From NCBI GenBank assembly GCA_012270795.1, contig JAAXHO010000197.1, positions 1-41,812 of the forward strand: 41,812 nt of DNA, in the 5' to 3' direction. The translations under genes and the position numbers were made by a program. The stretch comes from Candidatus Poribacteria bacterium. Lineage in GTDB: Bacteria; Poribacteria; WGA-4E; WGA-3G. How positions within the stretch are numbered: the first letter of the stretch is position 1; every line of letters starts with the position of its first letter. Below the pieces are notes generated by a model, which worked only from the letters and a program-made list of their open reading frames with translations, searched no databases and had not been told where the DNA came from. Of the stretch, positions 24,243-32,459 are shown in pieces.

Positions 24243-24540
24243 TATTTCTGGGTGTGTACAGTTTTTGGCATGTGGCAATTCTGATAGGCACGGAATCTCG
24301 GATTTCACGGCGTGCTTCAGAATCTCGGAATGCGCGGAGTACACGGAAAACACGGAAAAGACCGCTGCCACGGATCGTCTTGATTAGTTATGGGTTATTC
24401 TTTAGCAATAAATGTTCATGAGGGTGCCTTTTCCGCGTCTTCCGTGTCCTCCGCGCATTCCGAGATTCCGCACACAAAGGAAATATAAAATTCCTAAATT
24501 GACACTTATATAAGGACAAAACTTTACACACCCTATTTCT
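24243..24540. mobile_element. Inverted-repeat element with GGGTGTGTA ends and 7-bp target duplication
   Basis: The element is 24250-24533 (284 bp). The left end GGGTGTGTACAGTTTT (24250-24265) matches the complement of the right end (24518-24533) with one mismatch. Identical TATTTCT copies flank it (24243-24249, 24534-24540). The body is a long imperfect palindrome of CACGGAA and TTCCGCG units around GTCTTGATTAG. A related, left-truncated copy lies at 6168-6418. The GGGTGT-type ends could fit an IS256-like transposase (inference). No ORF. With the flanking bases this fills most of the 398-bp gap 24175-24572. Confidence 0.7.
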
Positions 24541-24572
24541 TCAAGTATGTAGATTAATACTGATAACTTTTT

Positions 24573-25622
24573 TTACCAGTCCTCATCGTGGTGATGCTCT
24601 TGCAGAGGCGGTTTCACCGGGACATCAGGTTCAGGACGCTGGTCTAACCACCACGCAAACACGACCACCAAACACGCAAGCACAATTGCACTTATTGCCA
24701 TCGGAGTCCCCACAGTCTTTTCACCCTCTTCAATGCGTTCTGCTTGCATGCGTATCCTGAAAAGAGCAATAACACCAGACAAAACCGAAATAGCAGCCAA
24801 CACAAGATTTACCTGCCAGGGCACACGGAGTAACACGGTGATAAGTGAAATCACAGCACATGTCATACTTAATAACGCATACGTGTCATAAGGTGTTGTA
24901 TCTGTTTCCTCCATTTCGGTAGAATCGGTGTGTTGACGCGGTGGCACAGGAACTGGTGCATCGTCTTGATAGGTCATCTCAATGAGCCGTATGAATTCTG
25001 CTAACAACTTCTCCTGTTGAATCCAATCAAAAAGTTCTGGATATTCATGGCGGAGCAAAATAGTAAACTCTTGACGTTGCGCGCTATAATCCGTAAATTC
25101 CTCCCAGTCACTTTCTGCAACGGTTGTATACGGTTCGGGCCCAACGCGGAGTTCATAACCGTGTCCAGCAACGTAAACAACACTGCCAATACCTTCACTT
25201 TGTGCAAGGATCGTTTCACCAGAGTCAGTCCCCACTGTTTGGTCAGTATCCGATACAACTGTCATGTCGCGTTGCTTGAGTGCTTCAGCTGCCGCTTCAG
25301 ATTGCAACGTGATTTCGTTATCAGCAATAGCCACGTCAATTCGGCTCACCAGTTCCAGGGCAGTGATCTCATGTTCTGGTGCAACAAACAAGGCAGTTGT
25401 TCCTTCCTGTTTTATCTGCACGGGACGACAGCGAATCTGTTGCGCGCTTAAAGTCGCTTGGATCAGCTTAACTTCCCACTCATCGCTGGTTCGGTAAATC
25501 TCAATCCAATTAGAAGCGTCGCTAACCTCTTCGTTTATGAATTCAGATACCTGTTCCAATCTTCCTTGACTAATCTGTGATCCTTGTGTAGGATTAGGTT
25601 GTTTTCCTCTTTCCCCATCCAT
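24573..25622 (-). CDS. Membrane protein with N-terminal DUF2007-like domain
   Basis: 349 aa. Residues about 37-95 (WIEIYRTSDEWEVKLIQATL and ALFVAPEHEITALELVSRID) resemble DUF2007 'putative signal transducing' domains. The middle part is acidic and unassigned. Three hydrophobic segments lie at about residues 247-263, 267-285 and 308-326, followed by a Pro-rich, His/Asp-rich tail (EHHHDEDW). The tail could bind metal ions. AAAGGA precedes the ATG. It stands alone on the - strand, downstream of tsaE by 125 bp. Function unknown. Confidence 0.65.
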   Translation of the reverse strand: MDGERGKQPNPTQGSQISQGRLEQVSEFINEEVSDASNWIEIYRTSDEWEVKLIQATLSAQQIRCRPVQIKQEGTTALFVAPEHEITALELVSRIDVAIADNEITLQSEAAAEALKQRDMTVVSDTDQTVGTDSGETILAQSEGIGSVVYVAGHGYELRVGPEPYTTVAESDWEEFTDYSAQRQEFTILLRHEYPELFDWIQQEKLLAEFIRLIEMTYQDDAPVPVPPRQHTDSTEMEETDTTPYDTYALLSMTCAVISLITVLLRVPWQVNLVLAAISVLSGVIALFRIRMQAERIEEGEKTVGTPMAISAIVLACLVVVFAWWLDQRPEPDVPVKPPLQEHHHDEDW

Positions 25623-25704
25623 AGCAAATCCTTTGAAAAAGCATAGATATCAACATTTTGTTTGTTATTGAAATATATCCTAAATAATTACATGATATGT
25701 CGAG

Positions 25705-25724
25705 TTATCCACATGTTATCAACA
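25705..25724. promoter_or_regulatory. DnaA-box-like pair
   Basis: A perfect TTATCCACA (25705-25713) is followed by TTATCAACA (25716-25724, one mismatch), 11 bp apart, in the AT-rich gap between tsaE and the DUF2007-like gene. One perfect 9-mer is not surprising in 42 kb, so regulatory or titration function is only a possibility. No replication genes are nearby. Confidence 0.25.
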
Positions 25725-25747
25725 TTCTGTCAATAACTAACATACCA

Positions 25748-26179
25748 TCAAACTTTTGGGTGTTGTATTTTGATGTAACGTGTGTTTTCATCTTCCCATG
25801 TAATGTGAATTTTGATACAGGTATCGGGTAATCCTTCTGCCATCCGTTCTGCCCACTCTATAATGCAGATGCCATATCCTTCAATATACTCACTTAATCC
25901 AAGTTCTGCTATTTCAGTAGCAGATTCAAGTCTATACAGATCAATATGATAAATAGGAATCTTCCCGTTATATTCATTGATGAGAATATAAGAAGGGCTG
26001 CTGACAACTTCATCTGGTGCAAGACCAACACCGCGTGCGATGCCCTGTGTTAAGCACGTCTTTCCTGTACCGAGGGCACCAATGAGCGCAATAACATCAC
26101 CGGATTGCAACGTTTTACCAAGTTTCTCTCCGAGAGTTTGTGTTTCCTCGGGACTCTCTGTCCGAAATACCTTTTCCAT
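25748..26179 (-). CDS. tsaE: tRNA threonylcarbamoyladenosine biosynthesis ATPase TsaE
   Basis: 143 aa from the ATG at 26179, which overlaps the stop of the upstream ABC gene (TAATG) and has AGGA upstream; an ATG six codons earlier is an alternative. Walker A is GALGTGKT, followed by TQGIARGVGLAPDEVVSSPS, then YHIDLYRLESATEIAELGL and ICIIEWAERM, all characteristic. TsaE supports t6A formation at tRNA position 37 with TsaB, TsaC and TsaD, none of which is in the window. Translational coupling to the ABC gene looks incidental to function. Confidence 0.9.
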   Translation of the reverse strand: MEKVFRTESPEETQTLGEKLGKTLQSGDVIALIGALGTGKTCLTQGIARGVGLAPDEVVSSPSYILINEYNGKIPIYHIDLYRLESATEIAELGLSEYIEGYGICIIEWAERMAEGLPDTCIKIHITWEDENTRYIKIQHPKV

Positions 26180-27708
26180 TACGTTCCTGCTGCACACCGC
26201 AATATATCCTCTTGCGTCAAATTTTCATTCACAAATTCACCAGTAATTCTACCTTCATGTAATACCAAAATCCTATCACTCATACCCAAAATCTCTGGTA
26301 ACTCAGAAGATACCAAAACAATAGCAACACCTGCATCAGCAAGCTGAGCGGTTAAGGCATGTATTTCTGCTTTTGCCCCCACATCAATTCCACGTGTCGG
26401 TTCATCAAGAAAAAGCACTTTCGGACGCGTCATGAGCCATTTTCCTAAAACGACCTTTTGCTGATTACCACCACTTAACTGCCTAACAGGAGCATAAAGC
26501 GAAGCTGCCTTAATATGGAGTGTATCCACTGAATGTGCACTTTTTTTATACTCCATCCTTTTGTTAATCACACCGTACGATGTAATATCTTCTGTGGTGT
26601 TGAGGCTTGCAAGCGTCATGTTCCAAGCAACATCATTTTCCAAAATGAGTCCATATCGTTTCCTATCTTCACTGACCAATGCTATTCCTTGACATATTGC
26701 ATCACGCGGCGAACGAATCTGTACCGCTTTTCCATCTCTATAAACCTTGCCGCTCCACCGACCTGAATATGCACCAAAGATTGTGCTTATCAATTCTGTT
26801 CTACCTGCCCCCATCAGTCCCGCGATCCCAAGGATTTCTCCGCGTCGCACCTCAAAATTGATATTCTCAAGTTGGGGTGGTTCGGATGGATAGGTCGATA
26901 AATCTTCAACTTGTAATGCGGGTTCAGTTTCCACAGACGATTGCACAAAGTGGTCGCGAGTCGGAAATAAGGTAGTTAACTCACGTCCGACCATCTGGGA
27001 AATTAGTATATCTTCGGTGCAACCTTCTACTGCTTGCGTTGCCACTGTTTTACCATCGCGAAGTACAGTTACACGGTCTGCAATCTGAAATACCTCTTTG
27101 AGTTTGTGGGTAATATAGATGCAGGCAACCCCTCTGTTGCGTAGTTGTGTCAAAATATGGTGGAGTATCTCAACTTCACTTTTTGTCAACGCTGCTGTCG
27201 GTTCATCAAGTACAAGCAACCGCGCCTCACGGGATAACGCCTTTACGATCTCAACAAGCTGCTGCTGTCCAATACCGAGTTGATTGACCTGACCGTGCAA
27301 TGGGATATCCAAACCAAACTGTGATAGCAACTGTCCCGCATTTTGATATAAACGCGATTTATCAATTATACCGAAACGTCTAGGTTCTCTACCTAAAAAG
27401 ATATTCTCCCCAACCGTCATCTCAGGAATCAGTGCTAATTCCTGATGTATCACAGCAATGCCAGCGTGTTCTGCATCACGCACATTACGAAAACGTTGTT
27501 CAGCACCGTTGATATGCAGCTGCCCCTCATAAGTGCCATACGGATGCACCGCACCGAGTATCTTTATCAACGTTGATTTACCTGCACCGTTCTCACCACA
27601 AAGTGCATGTATTTCTCCAGAACGCACCTCAAAATTTACGTCATCTAATGCACGCACACCGGGAAAATCTTTCGTGATAGCCTGCATGCTGAGAAGTGGT
27701 CCTGCCAT
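26179..27708 (-). CDS. Sugar-type ABC transporter ATP-binding protein (two ABC domains)
   Basis: 509 aa with two tandem ATPase domains as in RbsA, MglA and XylG. Domain 1: Walker A GENGAGKST, signature-like LGIGQQQLVEIVKALS, Walker B LLVLDEPTAAL. Domain 2: degenerate Walker A GLMGAGRTEL, signature LSGGNQQKVVLGKWL, Walker B VLFLDEPTRGID. Such proteins energise monosaccharide import with a permease dimer and a binding protein; neither is adjacent, so they may be encoded elsewhere. A TTGAGA/TATAAT promoter lies upstream at 27741-27769. The gene is divergent from the restriction-modification pair. Confidence 0.85.
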   Translation of the reverse strand: MAGPLLSMQAITKDFPGVRALDDVNFEVRSGEIHALCGENGAGKSTLIKILGAVHPYGTYEGQLHINGAEQRFRNVRDAEHAGIAVIHQELALIPEMTVGENIFLGREPRRFGIIDKSRLYQNAGQLLSQFGLDIPLHGQVNQLGIGQQQLVEIVKALSREARLLVLDEPTAALTKSEVEILHHILTQLRNRGVACIYITHKLKEVFQIADRVTVLRDGKTVATQAVEGCTEDILISQMVGRELTTLFPTRDHFVQSSVETEPALQVEDLSTYPSEPPQLENINFEVRRGEILGIAGLMGAGRTELISTIFGAYSGRWSGKVYRDGKAVQIRSPRDAICQGIALVSEDRKRYGLILENDVAWNMTLASLNTTEDITSYGVINKRMEYKKSAHSVDTLHIKAASLYAPVRQLSGGNQQKVVLGKWLMTRPKVLFLDEPTRGIDVGAKAEIHALTAQLADAGVAIVLVSSELPEILGMSDRILVLHEGRITGEFVNENLTQEDILRCAAGT

Positions 27709-27740
27709 TTCGTTGATACCCCGATACAGAGATTTCCGTT

Positions 27741-27769
27741 ATTATAACAGAAACAGGTGTGCTTCTCAA
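27741..27769 (-). promoter_or_regulatory. Sigma-70 type promoter of the ABC ATPase gene
   Basis: On the - strand, TTGAGA (27769-27764), a 17-bp spacer and consensus TATAAT (27746-27741), 33 bp before the ATG at 27708. It diverges from the promoter at 27801-27829. Confidence 0.7.
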
Positions 27770-27800
27770 GTTTTTTATAATCACTATACACGTGTTAATC

Positions 27801-27829
27801 TTGACTTTTCTGTTCTGTTGATATATAAT
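27801..27829 (+). promoter_or_regulatory. Sigma-70 type promoter of the restriction-modification operon
   Basis: TTGACT (27801-27806), a 17-bp spacer and consensus TATAAT (27824-27829). The predicted start near 27836 coincides with an in-frame ATG, so a leaderless start there is possible besides the ATG at 27893. Confidence 0.7.
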
Positions 27830-27892
27830 ACCTTTATGATACAAGAATGTGCCTCATTACTAATAAACACGATTAGGAGTGATGTTCTAAAA

Positions 27893-29293
27893 ATGTTAAC
27901 CAAAACCGACATTAAACATGAGAAATTAAATCAAGAATCTCCATTTTTCAGAGCATCCCTTGCACCGACCAATGAGGATCAACACCTGCTTTTCACGTTG
28001 AAACACCTCGGAAAGCTGCCAAAAGGGTTTGATGGACAATTGCTTGTACCTTTATTAGAACACCGTAATCCGAAAATCCGTTGTCTGGCTATAAAGAATG
28101 TGGGCAAATTAAAAGATGAACGTTATTTAAAGAAACTCGTAGAATTTGCTAAAAACGAGAAAGACACATTTGCACGTCGCGAAGCAGTTTCTGCAATAGG
28201 CAGACTCAAATCGGAAAATGCGATTCCAATTTTGACCCAGTTTATCGCAGACACTGACCCAAAAGTTGTCATGCAAGCCTTGCGCGGATTACTTTACTTC
28301 AAAGAACATCACGATGTAAAAACAACATTAACTACCCTTTCTGAACATCCCAATGAATTGATCAAAGAACAAATCAACCGAGAACTACATTCACATGACC
28401 AACCACGTGCATCTAAAATACCAAATCACCCTACAAGTCTACACGCGCTAAGAAACGTGATGGTGTGTGCCAATGTTCAGGATGTACTAAAGGTAATTCC
28501 TGACGAATCTGTGCATTTAACATTTACCTCACCGCCTTATTATAACGCACGCGACTATACCATTTTCCCGAGTTATGAAGCATATCTCGATTTTCTGACT
28601 GCTGTGTTTAAAGAGACACATCGCATTACTAAAGATGGGCGGTTTTTTGTCTTGAACACCTCACCTGTGATCGTTCCACGGATTAGTCGTGCACATTCCA
28701 GCAGGCGATATGCAATTCCTTATGACATTCACCCACGCCTCACCGAAATCGGATGGGAGTTTATTGACGACATTGTATGGATGAAGCCAGAATACGCTGC
28801 GAAGAACAGAAACGGTGGATTTTTCCAGCATCGTAAACCCCTTGCGTATAAGACAAATTCAGTTACTGAATGCGTCATGGTGTATCGCAAAAAAACTGAT
28901 AAATTGATTGACTGGAACATCCGACAGTATGACGACGAGACTATTGCTGCAAGCAAAGTTATGGGTGAATATGAAAAAACGAATGTTTGGCAAATCAACC
29001 CATCTACAGACAAAGTACATCCTGCAGTTTTTCCAAATGAATTGGCTGAACGCGTTATCCAGTTTTATTCATTTAAAGGTGATCTTGTTTTTGATCCATT
29101 TAGTGGTAGTGGGACTGTAGGACAGGTTGCCCTTGCCCAAGACAGATATTATTTCCTCTGTGAGAAAGAAGCGGTATATGTTGAACGGGCAAAACAGATA
29201 CTTGAGACATCATTATTCTCAGGTGTAAATCCAAGATTCCTTACACTAAATGAATTGCATTCAGATATTGCGGTGGAGGTACCCAGCCTGTGA
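27893..29293 (+). CDS. Type II DNA methyltransferase with N-terminal HEAT repeats
   Basis: 466 aa from the ATG at 27893 (AGGAG 13 nt upstream); an in-frame ATG at 27836 would add 19 residues. Residues about 45-165 form HEAT-like helices (LVPLLEHRNPKIRCLAIKNV, FARREAVSAIGRLKSENAIP, DPKVVMQALRGLLYF). The catalytic domain follows: TSPPYYNARDY (motif IV, residues 212-222) and, near the C-terminus, FDPFSGSGT (motif I, residues 400-408). Motif IV before motif I is the beta class of amino-methyltransferases, and the SPPY form often means N4-cytosine, although N6-adenine cannot be excluded. It overlaps the endonuclease gene by GTGA. Confidence 0.85.
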   Translation: MLTKTDIKHEKLNQESPFFRASLAPTNEDQHLLFTLKHLGKLPKGFDGQLLVPLLEHRNPKIRCLAIKNVGKLKDERYLKKLVEFAKNEKDTFARREAVSAIGRLKSENAIPILTQFIADTDPKVVMQALRGLLYFKEHHDVKTTLTTLSEHPNELIKEQINRELHSHDQPRASKIPNHPTSLHALRNVMVCANVQDVLKVIPDESVHLTFTSPPYYNARDYTIFPSYEAYLDFLTAVFKETHRITKDGRFFVLNTSPVIVPRISRAHSSRRYAIPYDIHPRLTEIGWEFIDDIVWMKPEYAAKNRNGGFFQHRKPLAYKTNSVTECVMVYRKKTDKLIDWNIRQYDDETIAASKVMGEYEKTNVWQINPSTDKVHPAVFPNELAERVIQFYSFKGDLVFDPFSGSGTVGQVALAQDRYYFLCEKEAVYVERAKQILETSLFSGVNPRFLTLNELHSDIAVEVPSL

Positions 29294-30282
29294 CTATTAC
29301 GGGGGCAGTAATCAAAAATATCATTCAAAAACTTCTCACAGGGGAGGATCACCGCTCCGAAATCCTTGCGTTAATTAATGCGGAGTTTTTGCAATATGCT
29401 GTTGACTTTTTTAAACGCGTTGCTTGTGCTAAGTTAGATAATAAAACTGTGACGGTTAATTGGTACAAAAAGGAATTCCTTAATTCAGATTCATTTTCAC
29501 CACAAGATATCGCTATACATTCGGGACTAAATAAGAAAACTATTACAAATACATACAATTCAGCAAGCAAAAAAATTGTCTTAGAAGCATCTCTAAAACA
29601 TTACGATACTCTCTATCAAGCCATTAACAGTTTAACTGAACAGGATGAACTTGATGTGTCTCTCACTATAAAATTTCGAGATGTCAGTGTTGACTTGAAC
29701 ATCAATGAGAGTTTAATCGTTATTAACACACTGGCCGTCAAACGATCTGCACTCCGTGGCGCATATTGGAGCACATCGGGAAAACAGGTGGAAAAACCTT
29801 TAATGGTGACACTCTGTGCACTTTTTCAAGTTCCAATAAAATGTTATGATCAGAAGAATCTCCCAGAATCGGAACGCGAATCAGATTTCTATCTGTTTGA
29901 TGAAACTGGAAAGGATTATCCTTGTGAGGTTAAGTTAATGGGTAAAGGCAATCCTGAAAGTGCAGATGCAGTATTTGCGCGCGGTGGACGCGTTCTTGTC
30001 GCAAATAAACTTTCTGATACCAACAAACAACAGATGAATAGAGATAATATCCTTTGGGTGGAACTCCAAACTAAAAACGGATATAAACGTTTTGAACAAG
30101 TCCTGAAATCTTTATCAATTCCGTACCAACCTTTTAATGATGATCTACAAGATGCTTTAGAAAAAATCTTTGCCATTATTCTTTCTGATGATGTTCAAGC
30201 TTCTGTGACTCCAGAATTGCATTTACAAGAGAATTTGTTTAGTAAAAATACCGATTTAGACTTACTAATTGAATTTGACTGA
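29290..30282 (+). CDS. Type II restriction endonuclease, possibly CfrBI family
   Basis: 330 aa starting at GTG, overlapping the methyltransferase stop by 4 bp, with GGAGG upstream. A PD-(D/E)xK-type site is visible: Asp199 in ESDFYLFDETG and Glu213-Val-Lys215 in YPCEVKLMGKG, followed by GNPESADAVFARGGRVLVANKL. The N-terminal part (IINAEFLQYAV-like, KKTITNTYNSASKKIV) is helical. The general layout reminds me of CfrBI-type enzymes, which pair with an N4-cytosine methyltransferase (CCWWGG), but that assignment is from memory of the family. Cutting specificity is unknown. Confidence 0.75.
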   Translation: MTITGAVIKNIIQKLLTGEDHRSEILALINAEFLQYAVDFFKRVACAKLDNKTVTVNWYKKEFLNSDSFSPQDIAIHSGLNKKTITNTYNSASKKIVLEASLKHYDTLYQAINSLTEQDELDVSLTIKFRDVSVDLNINESLIVINTLAVKRSALRGAYWSTSGKQVEKPLMVTLCALFQVPIKCYDQKNLPESERESDFYLFDETGKDYPCEVKLMGKGNPESADAVFARGGRVLVANKLSDTNKQQMNRDNILWVELQTKNGYKRFEQVLKSLSIPYQPFNDDLQDALEKIFAIILSDDVQASVTPELHLQENLFSKNTDLDLLIEFD

Positions 30283-30460
30283 AAATCTTAGGTATTGATA
30301 TTTCAAGTTTCTTTGAATGTAATTCATAAAACCAGCAAAACATAGTTGCAGAATATTCCCTCAATATGCAAGTCATTACAACCCATCCCGGCCTGGAGAA
30401 GTAGAACGCGTATTCTGATTACACAAAAAATGATTTTCTATTAACGAATGTAAACATTCC

Positions 30461-30489
30461 TTGGCGTTAACTGTAAAAAATGATATACT
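30461..30489 (+). promoter_or_regulatory. Sigma-70 type promoter
   Basis: TTGGCG (30461-30466), a 17-bp spacer and TATACT (30484-30489), 40 bp before the ATG at 30529. The palindrome GAATG-TAAA-CATTC (30446-30459) lies just upstream of the -35 and could be an operator. Confidence 0.5.
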
Positions 30490-30528
30490 AATAGAATAAC
30501 ATTGAAGAATAATGGAGAATACATTACC

Positions 30529-31374
30529 ATGTCTGAAGAAAAAAACAATGAAATCGTTCATGTAGCAACAGAAGTAGATGACATTGACCAAATTGACGAT
30601 CAAACAATTGTTGAAATGATGACAGGACAGACGATTCAGGATTACGTCTACTCTTACAAACACGGTGGGCGCGTTGTTGAAGGGTTAACGTTGGCAGGGA
30701 TTAACGAAGCAGCGAACCGTCGCGGCGGCATTCAGGTAGAAGAACTCAATTATGAAGAACAAGAAAACTCCTGGATTGCGACTGTCAAAGCAGTAGATAC
30801 GATTACAGGTAATTCTCGTTGGGGGGCGTATGAGCAAGCGAAAATGAACGGTAGCCGACCCGACCCCTATGCGTTCACGAAAGCAGTACATAAAGCACAA
30901 AGGAATGCAATCAAACAGTTGCTACCTGTTCCTGTGATACGCGAAGTCCTTAACTACTATTTGCATAGAAAAGCAGGAGGGGGCAATCCGCGTCAACTAC
31001 AGCAGCCTCAAAAAGCTAACGATAATATCACGAATGCCCAAAAAGCCGCTTTCGCAATTGCTAACAAACTGTCAGAACCACTTGCAAAAAAAGGTATTGA
31101 AAAAGACGGTCTTTGGACCTATATCAAACGCAAATACAGTGTTGAATCCCGAAACGACATGACAGAACAACAATGGACACAACTCTCAGCTGAACTCAAA
31201 GCTGCAGAAACCACGCCAGCATTACTTGATGAACTGTGTAAACGCATTCAGCAATTAACCGCAGCAACCGAAGTAAGTGAAGTACCAACCGTGAAGGAAA
31301 CTGAAGATTCAGAAACTGAATATAAAACTGATACTGAAACTAAGGACAAAGAAGCAAGTAAAGTACCCTTTTAG
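30529..31374 (+). CDS. Possible single-strand annealing-type protein (ERF/Rad52-like), uncertain
   Basis: 281 aa from the ATG at 30529 (GGAG upstream); a TTG nine codons earlier is less likely. Residues about 35-165 contain TIQDYVYSYKHGGRVVEGL, LAGINEAANRRGGIQV, a beta-rich WIATVKAVDTITGNSRWGAY and KAVHKAQRNAIKQLLPVPVI, a pattern seen in phage-type recombination and annealing proteins. A linker is followed by a helical domain (about 175-240) and an acidic tail ending KVPF, reminiscent of the -PF tip of SSB proteins. I do not recognise the family with certainty. It lies downstream of the R-M pair and 24 bp before the LamG gene. Confidence 0.5.
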   Translation: MSEEKNNEIVHVATEVDDIDQIDDQTIVEMMTGQTIQDYVYSYKHGGRVVEGLTLAGINEAANRRGGIQVEELNYEEQENSWIATVKAVDTITGNSRWGAYEQAKMNGSRPDPYAFTKAVHKAQRNAIKQLLPVPVIREVLNYYLHRKAGGGNPRQLQQPQKANDNITNAQKAAFAIANKLSEPLAKKGIEKDGLWTYIKRKYSVESRNDMTEQQWTQLSAELKAAETTPALLDELCKRIQQLTAATEVSEVPTVKETEDSETEYKTDTETKDKEASKVPF

Positions 31375-31398
31375 TCCTATTTTAATAAGGAGATCATA

Positions 31399-32190
31399 AT
31401 GAAAAAAGTATTTGTAACTATTGCCGTGATTAGTATGTTTATAGGTATTCCATTTCAGAGTGATGCTAACCCTACGAATGGATTAGTCTTACATCTGAGT
31501 TTTGATGAAAACACTATACAAGGCGATACCGTAATGGACCAGTCGGGAAATAACAATCATGGAACGATTAACGGTGGCGCAACTACCGTCACAGGAAAGC
31601 ATGGGGAAGCGTTGGAATTTGACGGTGTGGATGACTTTGTTGAAGTTCCATTAGTAGATTCTATTACTTTTTCCACTGGCAATTCGCTCACCGTCCAAGC
31701 GTGGGTGAAAACAGACGACGAACCATCAAGAAACGATGGGATTGTTGGGAACTATCGTACAGGTACTAATGCACTTTGGATGCTATCTATCAGTGGCGAC
31801 GACGCGGCACTCCGCGGTAAGATGGGTTTTAGCGTCCGGGATCTGGCACGTGTCAGTGCTGGAGTCCGGTCTGAGAACTTCCTGAATGATAACGAATGGC
31901 ATGTTATTACCGGAGTCCGGGACCAAGACGCAAAAAAACTAAGGTTCTATGTAGATAATGAGTTGATTGGGGAAGTTGATGATAATTCACAAGACATCAA
32001 CAGCGGACAGTCAATCTGGATTGGTGAGCATCTAAACCGATTTTACAAGGGATTAATTGATGAAGTAAAAGTATGGAATATCGCTCTGACCGCTGCGGAA
32101 ATTGACCAATCAGGACAGGTACCATCCTCCGTTGATGCCGCTGGAAAACTCACAACAACATGGGGAAACATCAAAGCGATGTCCCAATAA
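31399..32190 (+). CDS. Secreted LamG/concanavalin A-like lectin domain protein
   Basis: 263 aa with a clear signal peptide (MKKVFVTIAVISMFIGIPF, ending near SDANP). The LamG jelly-roll covers about residues 28-235: LVLHLSFDEN, DQSGNNNHGTINGGATTV, ALEFDGVDDFVEVP, LTVQAWVKTDD, EWHVITGVRDQDAKKLRFYV and YKGLIDEVKVWNIALTAAEI. The C-terminus KLTTTWGNIKAMSQ parallels the KLTTRWGYIKQVQ end of the LamG protein at 6764-7570. AAGGAG lies 7 nt before the ATG. It probably acts as a sugar-binding or adhesion protein outside the cell; ligand unknown. Confidence 0.85.
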   Translation: MKKVFVTIAVISMFIGIPFQSDANPTNGLVLHLSFDENTIQGDTVMDQSGNNNHGTINGGATTVTGKHGEALEFDGVDDFVEVPLVDSITFSTGNSLTVQAWVKTDDEPSRNDGIVGNYRTGTNALWMLSISGDDAALRGKMGFSVRDLARVSAGVRSENFLNDNEWHVITGVRDQDAKKLRFYVDNELIGEVDDNSQDINSGQSIWIGEHLNRFYKGLIDEVKVWNIALTAAEIDQSGQVPSSVDAAGKLTTTWGNIKAMSQ

Positions 32191-32216
32191 AACCATGGGC
32201 ACAGGACCTTATAAAC

Positions 32217-32318
32217 TACAACGTATCTCACAAATCATAGGAGGGGTTTCTAACCCCGATTTGCCGGACACGCAATTCAGTGAATTTAGACAAAATTGCA
32301 TTTATGAGATACGTTGTA
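32217..32318. mobile_element. Small inverted-repeat element (TACAACGTATCTCA ends)
   Basis: TACAACGTATCTCACAAAT (32217-32235) pairs with 32300-32318 with one mismatch. If the outermost TA is the target duplication, this is another mariner/IS630-type non-autonomous element of about 100 bp. Its interior carries the GGAGGGGTTTCTAACCCCGAT palindrome (32240-32260) also found at 2711-2785. No ORF. Confidence 0.55.
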
Positions 32319-32339
32319 AAGGTTTCCTTTTACATTCGT

Positions 32340-32370
32340 GCGGGGCATCTGTGCCCCGTCTCTGTTTTTC
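32340..32370 (+). terminator. Rho-independent terminator
   Basis: CGGGGCA (32341-32347) pairs with TGCCCCG (32352-32358) around TCTG, followed by TCTCTGTTTTTC. It would end the transcript of the LamG gene. Confidence 0.65.
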
Positions 32371-32459
32371 TGAATCGTTCTACAACACATACAGAAAATC
32401 TACTATTTCTCTTTGACGGTCCAAAAATCTAACAACCCAATTTCTGAGAGAGAAATCTA

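Noticed and set aside
27533-27892. Upstream extension of the methyltransferase reading frame
   Set aside because: It lies antisense to the ABC ATPase gene and upstream of the promoter at 27801-27829.
27893-31374. Prophage remnant spanning the R-M genes and annealing-like protein
   Set aside because: No integrase, terminase, capsid or tail genes and no attachment-site repeats are visible.
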